Origin: Russula earlei
Taxonomy: Eukaryota; Basidiomycota; Agaricomycetes; Russulales; Russulaceae
Assembly: GCA_025769875.1 (NCBI GenBank)
Contig: JAGFNK010001105.1
Span: 1-14,881, forward strand
Direction of reading: 5' to 3'
Length of the DNA: 14,881 bases
The notes beneath the pieces are model-generated. The model was given only the letters and a program-made list of their open reading frames with translations, searched no databases and had not been told where the DNA came from. The translations under genes and the position numbers were made by a program. Position 1 is the first letter of the stretch, and each line of letters opens with the position of its first letter. This document shows positions 8,153-14,881 of the stretch, in pieces.

Positions 8153-8287
8153 TGTTTACAGCACTCTCTATCCCTGGGATACTCCTTTAAGGACCATCCC
8201 CTTGTGACCATTCTGGCCTCTTCCCTGCATACCTGCTTGACCCTACCAGTAACTATACCTCTTTCATATCTGTTGCTGCTTTGGACT

Positions 8288-8779
8288 CTACTTCTTGCCC
8301 ACACCGTCCTGGATGTCTATCGACTCGTCTTTGAGCTTACTCCTCACTCTTGAACTGGATAGTTCAACAGTGAGTCTTGACAGGTAATCTTGGTGGTTTA
8401 AGTCATGGAGGGGATGCCACTGCTCACAGGAGCGGTTGGTGCTGGGAAGGACAAAGTACTGGTGAGGATGGAACTGAAATGCTGTGCAAGGGGGACGATC
8501 AAGGAAGCCTTCAGGCAAGGGAGGATGGTCCGCTTGCTGCCGCTCATTCTGTGCTGGAGGGGGAGTGCCAATGGGGATGAAGTCACCTGGAATAGGCTGG
8601 GCAGTGGTAGGAGACGATGGGGGGGCCATTGGGGAGTACAAGATGCTGAGGGGTGAAGATGTGTCGACCGGATTGAGGTCTTCAGTGAGGAGACGAAGGG
8701 TGGTGCATGGAGTGGGCTGGAGAGGAGAAGGGAGATGTAGGGAGGTATTGACAAGAGTGGGGGAGTTGGGAATAGACAC
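8288..8779 (-). CDS. Pro-rich reading frame of unknown function (163 codons)
   Basis: The minus strand is open to a TAG at 8288-8290, with C-ending codons and a Pro/Ser-rich first half (MAPPSSPTTAQPIPGDF). The second half is less repetitive and contains PPCTAFQFHPHQYFVLPST, HPLHDLNHQDYLSRL and a charged end (RSKLKDESIDIQDG). It lies 300 bases downstream of the minus-oriented LTR-like block, where a gag would be expected, but I cannot match it to a gag domain. The frame continues upstream past TGA codons that could be former Arg codons, so the GTG at 8779 is not a credible start. A second frame (8398-9051) is also open but looks less protein-like. Confidence 0.35.
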   Translation of the reverse strand: MSIPNSPTLVNTSLHLPSPLQPTPCTTLRLLTEDLNPVDTSSPLSILYSPMAPPSSPTTAQPIPGDFIPIGTPPPAQNERQQADHPPLPEGFLDRPPCTAFQFHPHQYFVLPSTNRSCEQWHPLHDLNHQDYLSRLTVELSSSRVRSKLKDESIDIQDGVGKK

Positions 8780-9110
8780 TTGAGCATTGGCTGGTCAATA
8801 CAGGAATGATGACAGACTGTCCAGATGTCAAGACACGTACTGCTGATCAATAAGGACTCAGGAGCAGGTGGGCAAGGGTTGGAACAGACAGTATGTGGCA
8901 TAAATGGTGTTGAACAGGAGGACAAGCCAAATGATGAGGAGGTACCAGATGGGGACTGGTGTGTGTTGCAAGAGACAAAGGTGAAGACTAGAGGCCAGTG
9001 TAGCGAGGGGGCTTTAAACAAGGCAGTCATTGAAGAGTACCTTGAAGACAAGAGTAGACTTTAAACTGAGCGGTTGCGGGGGAGTACCCAGGAAGATGAG
9101 AGTATCACAA

Positions 9111-9133
9111 ATGGACAGTCTGATGACTGCCAT
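9111..9133. repeat. Hairpin matching that at 8127-8152
   Basis: ATGGACAGTC (9111-9120), loop TGAT, GACTGCCAT (9125-9133) form a 9-10 bp stem with one bulge. The loop-proximal part CAGTC-TCAGACTGTCCAT is shared with the opposite block when read on the minus strand. Confidence 0.6.
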
Positions 9134-9141
9134 GCTACATT

Positions 9142-9153
9142 GGGGCTTATATA
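9142..9153 (-). promoter_or_regulatory. TATA box in the minus LTR-like block
   Basis: The minus strand reads TATATAAGCCCC here, about 20 bases before the conserved hairpin. It would drive transcription leftwards, toward the Pro-rich frame at 8288-8779. Confidence 0.4.
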
Positions 9154-9275
9154 CAGTGTACAGGGTCGATTACAAAGAACTGGAACTATTCTAGACCCTT
9201 TGGTACCATCCAATAGGACTACAGAGGCATAAACTTGCTTGTGTCAAGTTTCAGGCTTACTGAGCATATTACTGA

Positions 9276-9390
9276 TCATTGTGGAGCGATGACATCATTA
9301 TGACATCACTGTGGAGCGCTTAGTGAGCCTATGAGGTCACTGTGGAGTCGCTCAGTCAGCCATGATGTCATTAGAGCCTTGATGATGTCA
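9276..9390. promoter_or_regulatory. Cluster of CRE-like octamers and a 30-bp degenerate repeat
   Basis: Five octamers one base from TGACGTCA occur: TGACATCA at 9290-9297 and 9301-9308, TGAGGTCA at 9332-9339, TGATGTCA at 9363-9370 and 9383-9390. Four of the five are what CpG deamination would make of TGACGTCA. Interleaved, TCA[CT]TGTGGAG recurs at 9276, 9306 and 9337, a 30-31 base period. TGACGTCA is the site of bZIP (ATF/CREB-type) factors. Its use here as an LTR enhancer is inference. Confidence 0.5.
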
Positions 9391-9406
9391 GATGAGTTAT
9401 GCAACA

Positions 9407-10271
9407 GTTTCTAGGAGTTTGTGCTGCTGTTTTGGGTTCTTGGTGGCTGGGTGGCCATGTGGCTGCCACGCAATGATTACCCAATTAGGAAATGGGTGTC
9501 TGGTCATGTTATAGTGCCTTTGCAATAGTGATATCTTGCACCGCAGGAGGGGTAGCCCAAGAAATGGAAGTGAGTTGGCAATGCAAAGTGACAGAGGTCT
9601 CTCTTGAGTGAAATAGGACAATATATGGCCAGGACTTGGCCTTGGTTTGTAACAGTACTCAGGTCAAGCAGAGTGTAAGCAAGTTGTGATTGAGAGAGAG
9701 TTATACAGGGCAAGGGATGTGACAGGAAAATGGGACAAAGCTAAGCTTGGGATATTCCCCAGCTTCTACAGGCACTTAAATACTGTATCTAGTGAGGCTG
9801 TACAGTACCATATGCAGAACAATAGATAAATGGTAAGCCAATGGCAAAAGAGGATCAATCAATAGATGAAACATGAAGAGTAGGGTGACAGCTGTCAATC
9901 AATATCAAGGGATGAAATGGTAACCAAGGAAAAGGGGGTGACAGAAGAGAACAATAGTGGAAGCAGTTAGTGACAAGTCAACAAGGGGGTAGATCATGAC
10001 AGATTGCACAATAATGAGATCTCCTGTGAGAGATACTAGGTAAGGGGCACTCGGGCCAGAATGGGCAGATGGTGCAGATGGCACACCAATCAATTGGAAA
10101 CGAGATTGCATTTCTTTTTTTTTTGGTAGGGGAAAAAAGTAAGGAGTTATCTTATTATTAACTGACTTATATAACTAAATTACATCCATTAATGCATGAT
10201 TGAAGTCCTGATTCTCTTGCCAACACAATTGCCTTTTATGGTAATTCAACCCACCACTAAATGTCAAAGAC
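9407..10271. other. No supportable gene
   Basis: Reading frames here are at most about 75 codons on either strand and none looks protein-like. Visible features are short: a GTGGCC/GGCTGCCAC inverted word around 9450-9470, loosely repeated AATCAAT and AAGGGGGT words between 9850 and 9995, and a run of about ten T at 10115-10126. The last 150 bases before the transposon are AT-rich. Confidence 0.5.
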
Positions 10272-10273
10272 TA
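10272..10273. repeat. TA target site duplication, left
   Basis: TA directly precedes CTGTCACC, the first base of the left inverted repeat. The same TA follows the right end. Confidence 0.85.
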
Positions 10274-10328
10274 CTGTCACCAACCCACCAACCGTGCAGC
10301 TTACTTAAGGTACCTAGCACTTGGTCAG
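10274..10328 (+). repeat. Left terminal inverted repeat, 55 bp
   Basis: It runs from CTGTCACCAACCC to CACTTGGTCAG and matches the reverse complement of 13146-13200 at 52 of 55 positions. The mismatches are at repeat positions 9, 20 and 43. The first two are transitions (A/G and C/T). The core GTGCAGCTTACTTAAGGTAC is identical in both. Confidence 0.95.
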
Positions 10329-10748
10329 AATTTGTAGACACACTGAAAATGATGATCTTGATCTCTTTCAAAGGGGGGGTGAAAGTAGTGATTAATGTGA
10401 ATCCACCCATGTTTTATTTTTTTGTCAGAATATACCCATTTGATGTTTTCCCCTTCCTCATGTTTTTGGAGAGATGTCACGCAGAATGGTAGAGTTCAAG
10501 TCGGTGCTTCAAATTGGCATCCTTGGCTAATCACATGTCTCTAAGCCATCCTCATCCTCTCATTAGCCCCAGCAATTGCTGTAACACTCTCCCACTCCCA
10601 CAATAAACCATTTCATTGATGCCGCCCCATCCGCACAAAGTGATCATGCCAGAAAGATGATGCATATGAGGACCAAATTCAAGGAGCAATCACCAAGTAG
10701 CAGGAGGGCTGCTTCAAAAGTAGATGAGCAGCTGTGATTGCCCACAAT

Positions 10749-10794
10749 GTGAGGAGCAGTCATTTGGTTCTCTAATGCTTATAAATTCCCTTAG
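10749..10794 (+). other. Predicted 46-nt intron in the transposase gene
   Basis: The intron starts GTGAGG and ends CCCTTAG, with a CTAATGC branch-like word at 10772-10778. Removing it joins GCCCACAAT to GTTCCTCTT in phase 0, giving IAHN then VPLQTLSDRMNG, which restores a continuous helix-turn-helix. The size suits basidiomycete introns. Confidence 0.7.
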
Positions 10795-12750
10795 GTTCCT
10801 CTTCAGACACTCAGTGATCGCATGAATGGGCATTGTCGCAAGAAGGATGCAAATGTGACTCAGCAACTGCTCTCAAGGAACAGGAGGGCCTGCTAGTTTC
10901 CTGGGTAGGCCACCAGGCCTTGATTGCTAAACCAATGGACCAGAACAATGTCAAATCTCTTGGGTACGACATGTCTGGCATCATCCCAGGCAAGAACTGG
11001 CACCACCATTTCCAGAAGCGGCACCCAGAGCTTCGGTCATCAAAGCCAAGTAATCTGGATCCCAAGCATGCTCAGAACTTCAATGTCTCAAATGTCACTC
11101 AATATTTTGAGCTAGTCAAGCAGGTCTATGACAAGCGCCCAAACCTCCCACCAGAGCAACATCTGGAACATGGACAAGAAGGGTTTGCAACTTGGTGGAG
11201 GCCGCAAACAGTACAAAAAATATTTTCACCTATGCACCCTCAAGAAAAGCAAATTTTATCGCATGCATTCCAATTCCCTCAAACTTGTCACCATCATCGA
11301 GTGTATTTCGCCCTCCTGGTTGTCTGTTCCCCCAGTGTTTGTCCTTTCAAATGGGCCTCTTCTGGTCCACCACGAATCCAATCTGGATGCCCCAATTGGA
11401 GGGATTGCCAAAATGGGGTGGACAGACAACGAAATCAGTTTGTCGTGGTTCTGCCATGCCTTCATTCCCTTTGCTCTGGACCACAAGGTCACTGACGACC
11501 CTGTCATCCTTTTTGTTGATGGTCACAACTCTCACAAGACTGACGGATTCCAGGTGCTCGCATACCAACACAACATCATTGTTGTTGCCTTCCCCTCCAA
11601 GTGCACACACAAGCTCCAACCGCTCGATGTCAAAGCTTTTTGCCACACACAGTGGAACTGGTCCATTCATTGTGACTGCTGCATCTGTGAAACATTCCCA
11701 TCATGTGTTACAATGTCATTGTCAAGTACATGAAGGTGTGCACTCAGACAATGACCCACAAGCTCCTCATGTCTGCATTCTCCTCCACCAGCATCCACCC
11801 CTCCAACCCCTCCATCTTCATTGAGGCTGATTTTGCACCTTCCAAAGCTTACTCCACCACTCAGCACATCCCAATCTCATTTCCTGTTGATGTTCCCTCA
11901 TCCTCACCCCTTCCCTCTGAGTCCTCTGACTGGGATGGCTCAGACACCAAAGGGCATGCAAGACGACAAGCATGTGCAAGACAGTCTTGATGTAACGGAT
12001 GAAGACCCAGTCACATTTGACTGGGACACAGAGTCCAATGACTCAGACTTTGTGCCACTGCCAGACCACATGAATGACTCGCCACCACCATGTTCGTGTT
12101 CTCCTTCCATCATGCCTTCTGCAACCCCCCCCACCCCTTCACCAGCTCCCCTCACTTCACATCTGCATGTCTCACTTAATTCAGCTCCGTCCTCTTCCCT
12201 TGCCTACAATGGACAATGAATGCACTTTGGCCATTATGCAAAATGTGTCAGAGCGTCCATGTGACATGTCCACCAGCCGAGACCCTCTCTGGCTCATCCC
12301 CCCTTCACTCACTCTCAAAGGCGAGTTCTTCCCCTGTGATGTCTCTCTCAATTGCATTTGGTTCTCACCACACACCAATCCCCACTACATTCCAGGAGAT
12401 GAGTTCAGAGCTCTCTCAACTCCAGTTGATGGTGGAGCTGATGGGAAGGGAGATCCTTCAAGCCAGGGCAGAGACCAGCTCCAGTAATGCACACTGCACC
12501 ATCATGAAGCATGCAGCATCTGATGCCAGGACAGAGTTGGAAAACCAGAAGCGTAAGACACATGCCAGTTCTGTGAAGACAAGTGGGTGTTTTGTTGCCC
12601 ATCCTGAAGTTGAGGCACAGTGGCTCACTGAACAGGAAGAGAAGGCCTGGCTCACAAGAGAGGCTGCTGAGAAGGCAGCTCAAAAGTCAACCAATGAAGC
12701 AGCTTGCAATGCACAAATCTCAGAGGACATACGGTCTAAGGTTTTCAATG

Positions 12751-12794
12751 GTGAGTCTCAATGTCTATTTACAATGATGCACTCATGTTTACAG
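12751..12794 (+). other. Predicted 44-nt intron in the transposase tail
   Basis: GTGAGT at 12751 and TTTACAG ending at 12794 are strong splice signals between KVFN and NPLSSYKHKDDL. Splicing leaves the downstream exon one base out of frame, so a single-base indel after the junction is likely. An alternative acceptor at 12822 (72 nt, in frame) would skip the LSSYK segment. Confidence 0.5.
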
Positions 12795-13145
12795 AACCCA
12801 CTTTCCTCATATAAACACAAAGATGACCTTATCGCGCTCTCTGGTGTGCTTGGGACTCAAGATGTCTGGCACCATTAATGAGCTGGTTTGCCAGCTCAAG
12901 TCCACCTCAAAGTGCACGTGGGCCTTTGTGATCAGCCTCGATTTGCTGGGCTCTTCCTTCAAGGGCAGGTGGAATCGGATCGAGAGTGTTTAGTTAATTC
13001 CTGTATGCACACAGTATTACATTGTCTTTTTCCTTGCCCCCCCCTCCCAAACCTCCAATTGCAGTGATTTTACCCGTCTCATCAACAATGTAAGGTTCAA
13101 ACAGTGCTTCAAAGTTTTCATTATATGTCTGGTGACTATGTGTGA

Positions 13146-13200
13146 CTGACCAAGTGCGAGGTACCTTAAGTAAGCTGCACAGTTGGTGGGTCGGTGACAG
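13146..13200 (-). repeat. Right terminal inverted repeat, 55 bp
   Basis: Reverse complement partner of 10274-10328, 52 of 55 identical. It ends GGTGACAG immediately before the right TA. Confidence 0.95.
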
Positions 13201-13202
13201 TA
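13201..13202. repeat. TA target site duplication, right
   Basis: TA directly follows GGTGACAG, the last base of the right inverted repeat. Confidence 0.85.
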
Positions 13203-13496
13203 TCTATCACCATCCATCAGTTGTCCTTATATGATGGGACTCCTCCCCCTTTCACGTGATCATGTTGTGTACCGTCAGCGCGGGCTCAGGCTTCTTTATC
13301 GAAGGGCGTAGGAGGCGTAGGAGGCCGAGGGCACCTGCGTCCCTTCTCCCCGTCGGCCCAATCGGCTGCGCCCCTTTTCCTTTAGCTCCTTATCCCTTTT
13401 CCTTCGCCTTCGTCCCATCCTTCTTCCAGAGTAACCCACGTCTGCAAGGTAAACTCAATTTTGGAGATTCGACAAAACTCGAAAACATACGGATCA

Positions 13497-14123
13497 ATGT
13501 TCGATGGGAGCGCGAACGACGGAGCGATGCCAGCGGCGAAGCAGGAAATGGCAACGATGGGCAACGGACTGCATCTGGTGCGTGATATCGTTGATTCAAA
13601 TATGAAAAGTCTGCAAGGGTGTGAAAATGCCGGTAACCAGTACCAAGCCCCGTGGAACGAATGGAAGCACAGTTCTCTCGGTGTGAGGGTTCAAACCCGC
13701 TTACTTTGTCCCTTCTTATACTCCTTGACCCTTGGGATACGGCGAAAATTGGAAGCCCCCATCATCAATCATTTTAGGCGTTTAAGCGTTAAGGAGTCCC
13801 GAGCGCCTCAAATCTCCCACACTGCCGGTGCGAGAGTGCTCCCACGTCATCAAATGATAGCAAGTATTCAATCCACAATTAAAAAAGAAAAAAAACTTCT
13901 GCAAGTCCGACTGGGCAATACGGACGTTCTTCCCAGTGAATACGGAGTCGCGTTGGTCCCGCCTTTGGGCCCTCATTTCCTCGATCGTGGGTCCACATCC
14001 GCGGAAGGTGGGGCAAACCTGTTCTCGTTATCATTTAAAACCAACCAGCCAACGCAGTATATCACGCTCGGATATTTTGCCATCAGTCGTCATCATGATG
14101 GTCATGATGGGTCAATCACCTAG
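13497..14123 (+). CDS. Hypothetical reading frame, 208 codons, unrecognised
   Basis: This is the longest plus-strand frame in the right flank, from ATG at 13497 to a TAG at 14121-14123 (the frame is open from 13461). The start of the product (FDGSANDGAMPAAKQEMATMGNG) has protein-like composition and a lysine-rich patch follows (STIKKEKKLLQ, about 13875-13910), but I see no domain, signal peptide or membrane segment. CpG-rich DNA gives long open frames by chance, so this may not be a gene. An exon with introns elsewhere is equally possible. Confidence 0.2.
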   Translation: MFDGSANDGAMPAAKQEMATMGNGLHLVRDIVDSNMKSLQGCENAGNQYQAPWNEWKHSSLGVRVQTRLLCPFLYSLTLGIRRKLEAPIINHFRRLSVKESRAPQISHTAGARVLPRHQMIASIQSTIKKEKKLLQVRLGNTDVLPSEYGVALVPPLGPHFLDRGSTSAEGGANLFSLSFKTNQPTQYITLGYFAISRHHDGHDGSIT

Positions 14124-14275
14124 TGGCCAGTCTGTGGCCGCAAGTGAGCCGTGAAAGCATCCCCACCGAGTTGCCCATTGGGTTGTGGCACTCGATCGAC
14201 CTCACAAACACCGCAGGTGATGGCTACACACAGAATGGAGCGGCCTCGTCCTAGATAACGTGGGTAGTAGTATGA

Positions 14276-14578
14276 ATGCGGGGGACACAAAGACACAATA
14301 ATGAGGAGGGCCTAGAGCTGCGAGGGAATGTGGGTGCTCTTGGGGTTGCTGCATTCCTTGCTGGCCGGACGAGGGGCACAAGTCTTCACATGTCTGTGGA
14401 ATTGGCAAGGACTTGGACATGCCTGAGTTGGTTCACTTCAGCCTATAGACTAGTAACTCGACGACACTCGTTTCTATTCCGTGCCTCAACCGCCGCGCTC
14501 AACGGGCAGACAAAGCACACTTTGGAGAGTCAATATGTATACAACCTCTATCGGAATAGTAAGGACTGTCTCCATTGA
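14276..14578 (+). CDS. Hypothetical small reading frame, 100 codons
   Basis: Opens at an ATG and ends in TGA. The product has a short hydrophobic patch (GALGVAAFLAG) and no recognisable motif. Overlapping frames on the other strand are of similar length. Listed only because nothing better covers this stretch. Confidence 0.12.
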   Translation: MRGTQRHNNEEGLELRGNVGALGVAAFLAGRTRGTSLHMSVELARTWTCLSWFTSAYRLVTRRHSFLFRASTAALNGQTKHTLESQYVYNLYRNSKDCLH

Positions 14579-14881
14579 TGTCGAAACTCTTGTGGTCTTG
14601 GTCCAAAGACGACGCGACTGTAGATCGACGCTGCAGGTTTAGTAGGCTGTTCGGGAACGAGTATGCTCAGAACGAGAAAATGAAGAGAGAAGGGGGGGTA
14701 GGGGAAGCGATACTGCACAAAGGCAGGCACAGCGCGGCCGGTGACTCGAGGACGCGCGGAAAGGCCAGCAGATGGGGCAGTGCCGAGGCGGCACGTACAG
14801 GACGGACGACAAGGGCGTATTCGAGGAGTGAAGCAATGTATGCGCAGGGTTGCCTAACGGAGGGCGAGACGGTGCAAAGTA

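Larger units (their letters stand above)
7950..8185 (+). mobile_element. LTR-like fragment, plus orientation
   Basis: This block has LTR-type signals in order: palindromes, a TATATAAG box (8106-8113), AATAAA (8119-8124) and an 11-bp-stem hairpin (8127-8152). Its part 8091-8185 aligns, in inverted orientation, with 9081-9182: shared words are CAGTTCT-TTGTA, TATATAAG, CAGTC-TCAGACTGTCCATTT and CCTGGG-TACTCC. The sequence around 8010-8025 (GCTCAGTAAGCGC) also resembles GCTCACTAAGCGC in the other block. The shared promoter-like architecture makes diverged LTRs the best guess, possibly solo LTRs. A foldback DNA element is the alternative. The outer boundaries are uncertain. Confidence 0.42.
9081..9406 (-). 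mobile_element. LTR-like fragment, minus orientation
   Basis: Read on the minus strand from 9406 (TGTTGCATAACTCATC) this block has a CRE-like octamer cluster, a TATATAAGCCCC box (9142-9153), a hairpin (9111-9133) and a CCTGGGTACTCC word near its inner end. The part 9081-9182 aligns with 8091-8185 in inverted orientation. TG at 9406 could be an LTR start, but no CA end with a primer-binding site was recognised on the inner side and no target duplication was seen. It is diverged from the plus block, so the two are related fragments rather than a recent pair. Confidence 0.42.
10619..12993 (+). pseudogene. DDE_1 transposase (pogo/Fot1, CENP-B-like), broken
   Basis: An intact protein would bind the inverted repeats and cut and paste the element. 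Visible in order: probable start ATG at 10619; an N-terminal helix-turn-helix (QIQGAITK, then after an intron VPLQTLSDRMNG); a Tc5/CENP-B DNA-binding domain at about 10866-11155 (GKNWHHHFQKRHPEL); the catalytic domain at 11157-11640 with NIWNMDKKG (Asp 11173-11175), LFVDGHNSH (Asp 11518-11520) and THKLQPLDV (Asp 11626-11628); then SAFSSTSIHPSNPSIF, a Ser/Pro-rich acidic tail, a Glu/Ala-rich coiled coil (about 12530-12720) and NPLSSYKHKDDL. All three catalytic Asp are kept. Breaks: stops TAG 10698-10700 and TGA 10722-10724, frame changes before 10670, near 10875, an extra base near 11156, then near 11690, 11960, 12200 and after 12795. The stop TAG at 12991-12993 is the likely end. Confidence 0.88.
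10274..13200 (+). mobile_element. pogo/Fot1-type DNA transposon, 2927 bp, ends complete
   Basis: Both ends are present: 55-bp terminal inverted repeats beginning CTGTCACC, flanked on each side by TA (10272-10273 and 13201-13202), the target duplication of Tc1/mariner-superfamily elements. Between them lies one transposase gene with CENP-B/Tc5 helix-turn-helix and DDE_1 domains, which assigns the element to the pogo/Fot1 branch. Such elements move by cut and paste. This copy is non-autonomous because its transposase is broken, but the ends differ at only three positions. Insertion is into AT-rich DNA. Confidence 0.92.
13203..14881. other. CpG-rich flank, probably host sequence
   Basis: Right of the transposon CpG becomes frequent and the sequence looks undecayed (for example GGGCGTAGGAGGCGTAGGAGG at 13304-13324, two copies of a 9-mer). 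No tRNA, rRNA or known protein family was recognised. Several overlapping reading frames of 60-220 codons exist; the two best are listed separately. It may be an intergenic or promoter region of a gene beyond the edge. Confidence 0.4.

Noticed and set aside
8377..9064. Several plus-strand frames of 60-100 codons in the 8.4-9.1 kb region
   Set aside because: Gly/Arg-rich products typical of frames opposite a Pro/Ser-rich strand; no motif.
6898..9406. The LTR-like blocks as the missing LTRs of the left retroelement
   Set aside because: The blocks are inverted to each other and lie beyond a composition boundary. No primer-binding site links either to the gag region.
10196..10492. 98-codon plus-strand frame crossing the left transposon end
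   Set aside because: It spans the TA/inverted-repeat junction, so it is a chance frame created by the insertion.
11256..11670. Minus-strand frames of 83 and 107 codons within the transposase
   Set aside because: They lie opposite the DDE catalytic motifs and have no independent signal.
13675..13705. GGTTCAAACCC, like a tRNA T-arm / B box
   Set aside because: The flanking bases do not form a T stem, and no A box or pairing acceptor arm lies upstream.
1..14881. CRISPR array, integron, phage or bacterial operon
   Set aside because: No regularly spaced identical repeats, no Shine-Dalgarno-led gene clusters, and the domains and introns are eukaryotic.

Overview
The window looks like a repeat-rich, gene-poor stretch of a fungal genome, most likely a basidiomycete (Agaricomycete-type). 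This is inferred from the transposon families present, from two very short spliceosomal-type introns (46 and 44 nt) in a transposase gene, and from the absence of bacterial operon structure or Shine-Dalgarno sites. No intact, recognisable host gene was found. Four blocks can be separated.

(1) 1-6898, minus strand: a decayed Ty3/gypsy retroelement of chromovirus type, running off the left edge. Reading right to left it has a very long gag region (an unrecognised N-terminal part, a Retrotrans_gag-like core and a CCHC zinc knuckle), aspartic protease (DSG), reverse transcriptase (YLDD), RNase H, integrase (zinc-binding domain, then D, D, E) and a chromodomain. It is broken by about ten frame changes and about 30 in-frame stops. 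Twenty-six of the stops are TGA, and almost every TGA falls where Arg is expected or fits. This points to CGA-to-TGA decay at CpG sites. No LTR of this element is visible.

(2) 6899-7620, minus strand: a stretch richer in CpG with an unrecognised Cys-rich reading frame followed by a second unrecognised frame. An AT-rich stretch with a short repeat follows (7620-7900).

(3) 7900-9406: two diverged LTR-like promoter blocks in opposite orientation, at 8091-8185 (plus) and 9081-9182 (minus). Each has a TATA box next to a shared hairpin. They enclose a Pro-rich minus-strand reading frame. Palindromes and CRE-like octamers lie on the outer sides. From 9407 to 10271 no gene can be supported.

(4) 10274-13200, plus strand: a pogo/Fot1-type DNA transposon with both ends intact. 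It has 55-bp terminal inverted repeats (52/55 identical) and flanking TA target duplications. Its transposase gene (CENP-B/Tc5-type helix-turn-helix, DDE_1 domain with all three Asp present, coiled-coil C-terminal tail) is broken by several frameshifts and stops. From 13203 to the right edge the DNA is CpG-rich and probably host sequence. It holds only unrecognised reading frames.

The window is best read as a graveyard of mobile elements: a CpG-decayed retroelement, LTR fragments, and a separate cut-and-paste element whose ends may still be usable in trans. I saw no CRISPR array, rRNA or convincing tRNA.
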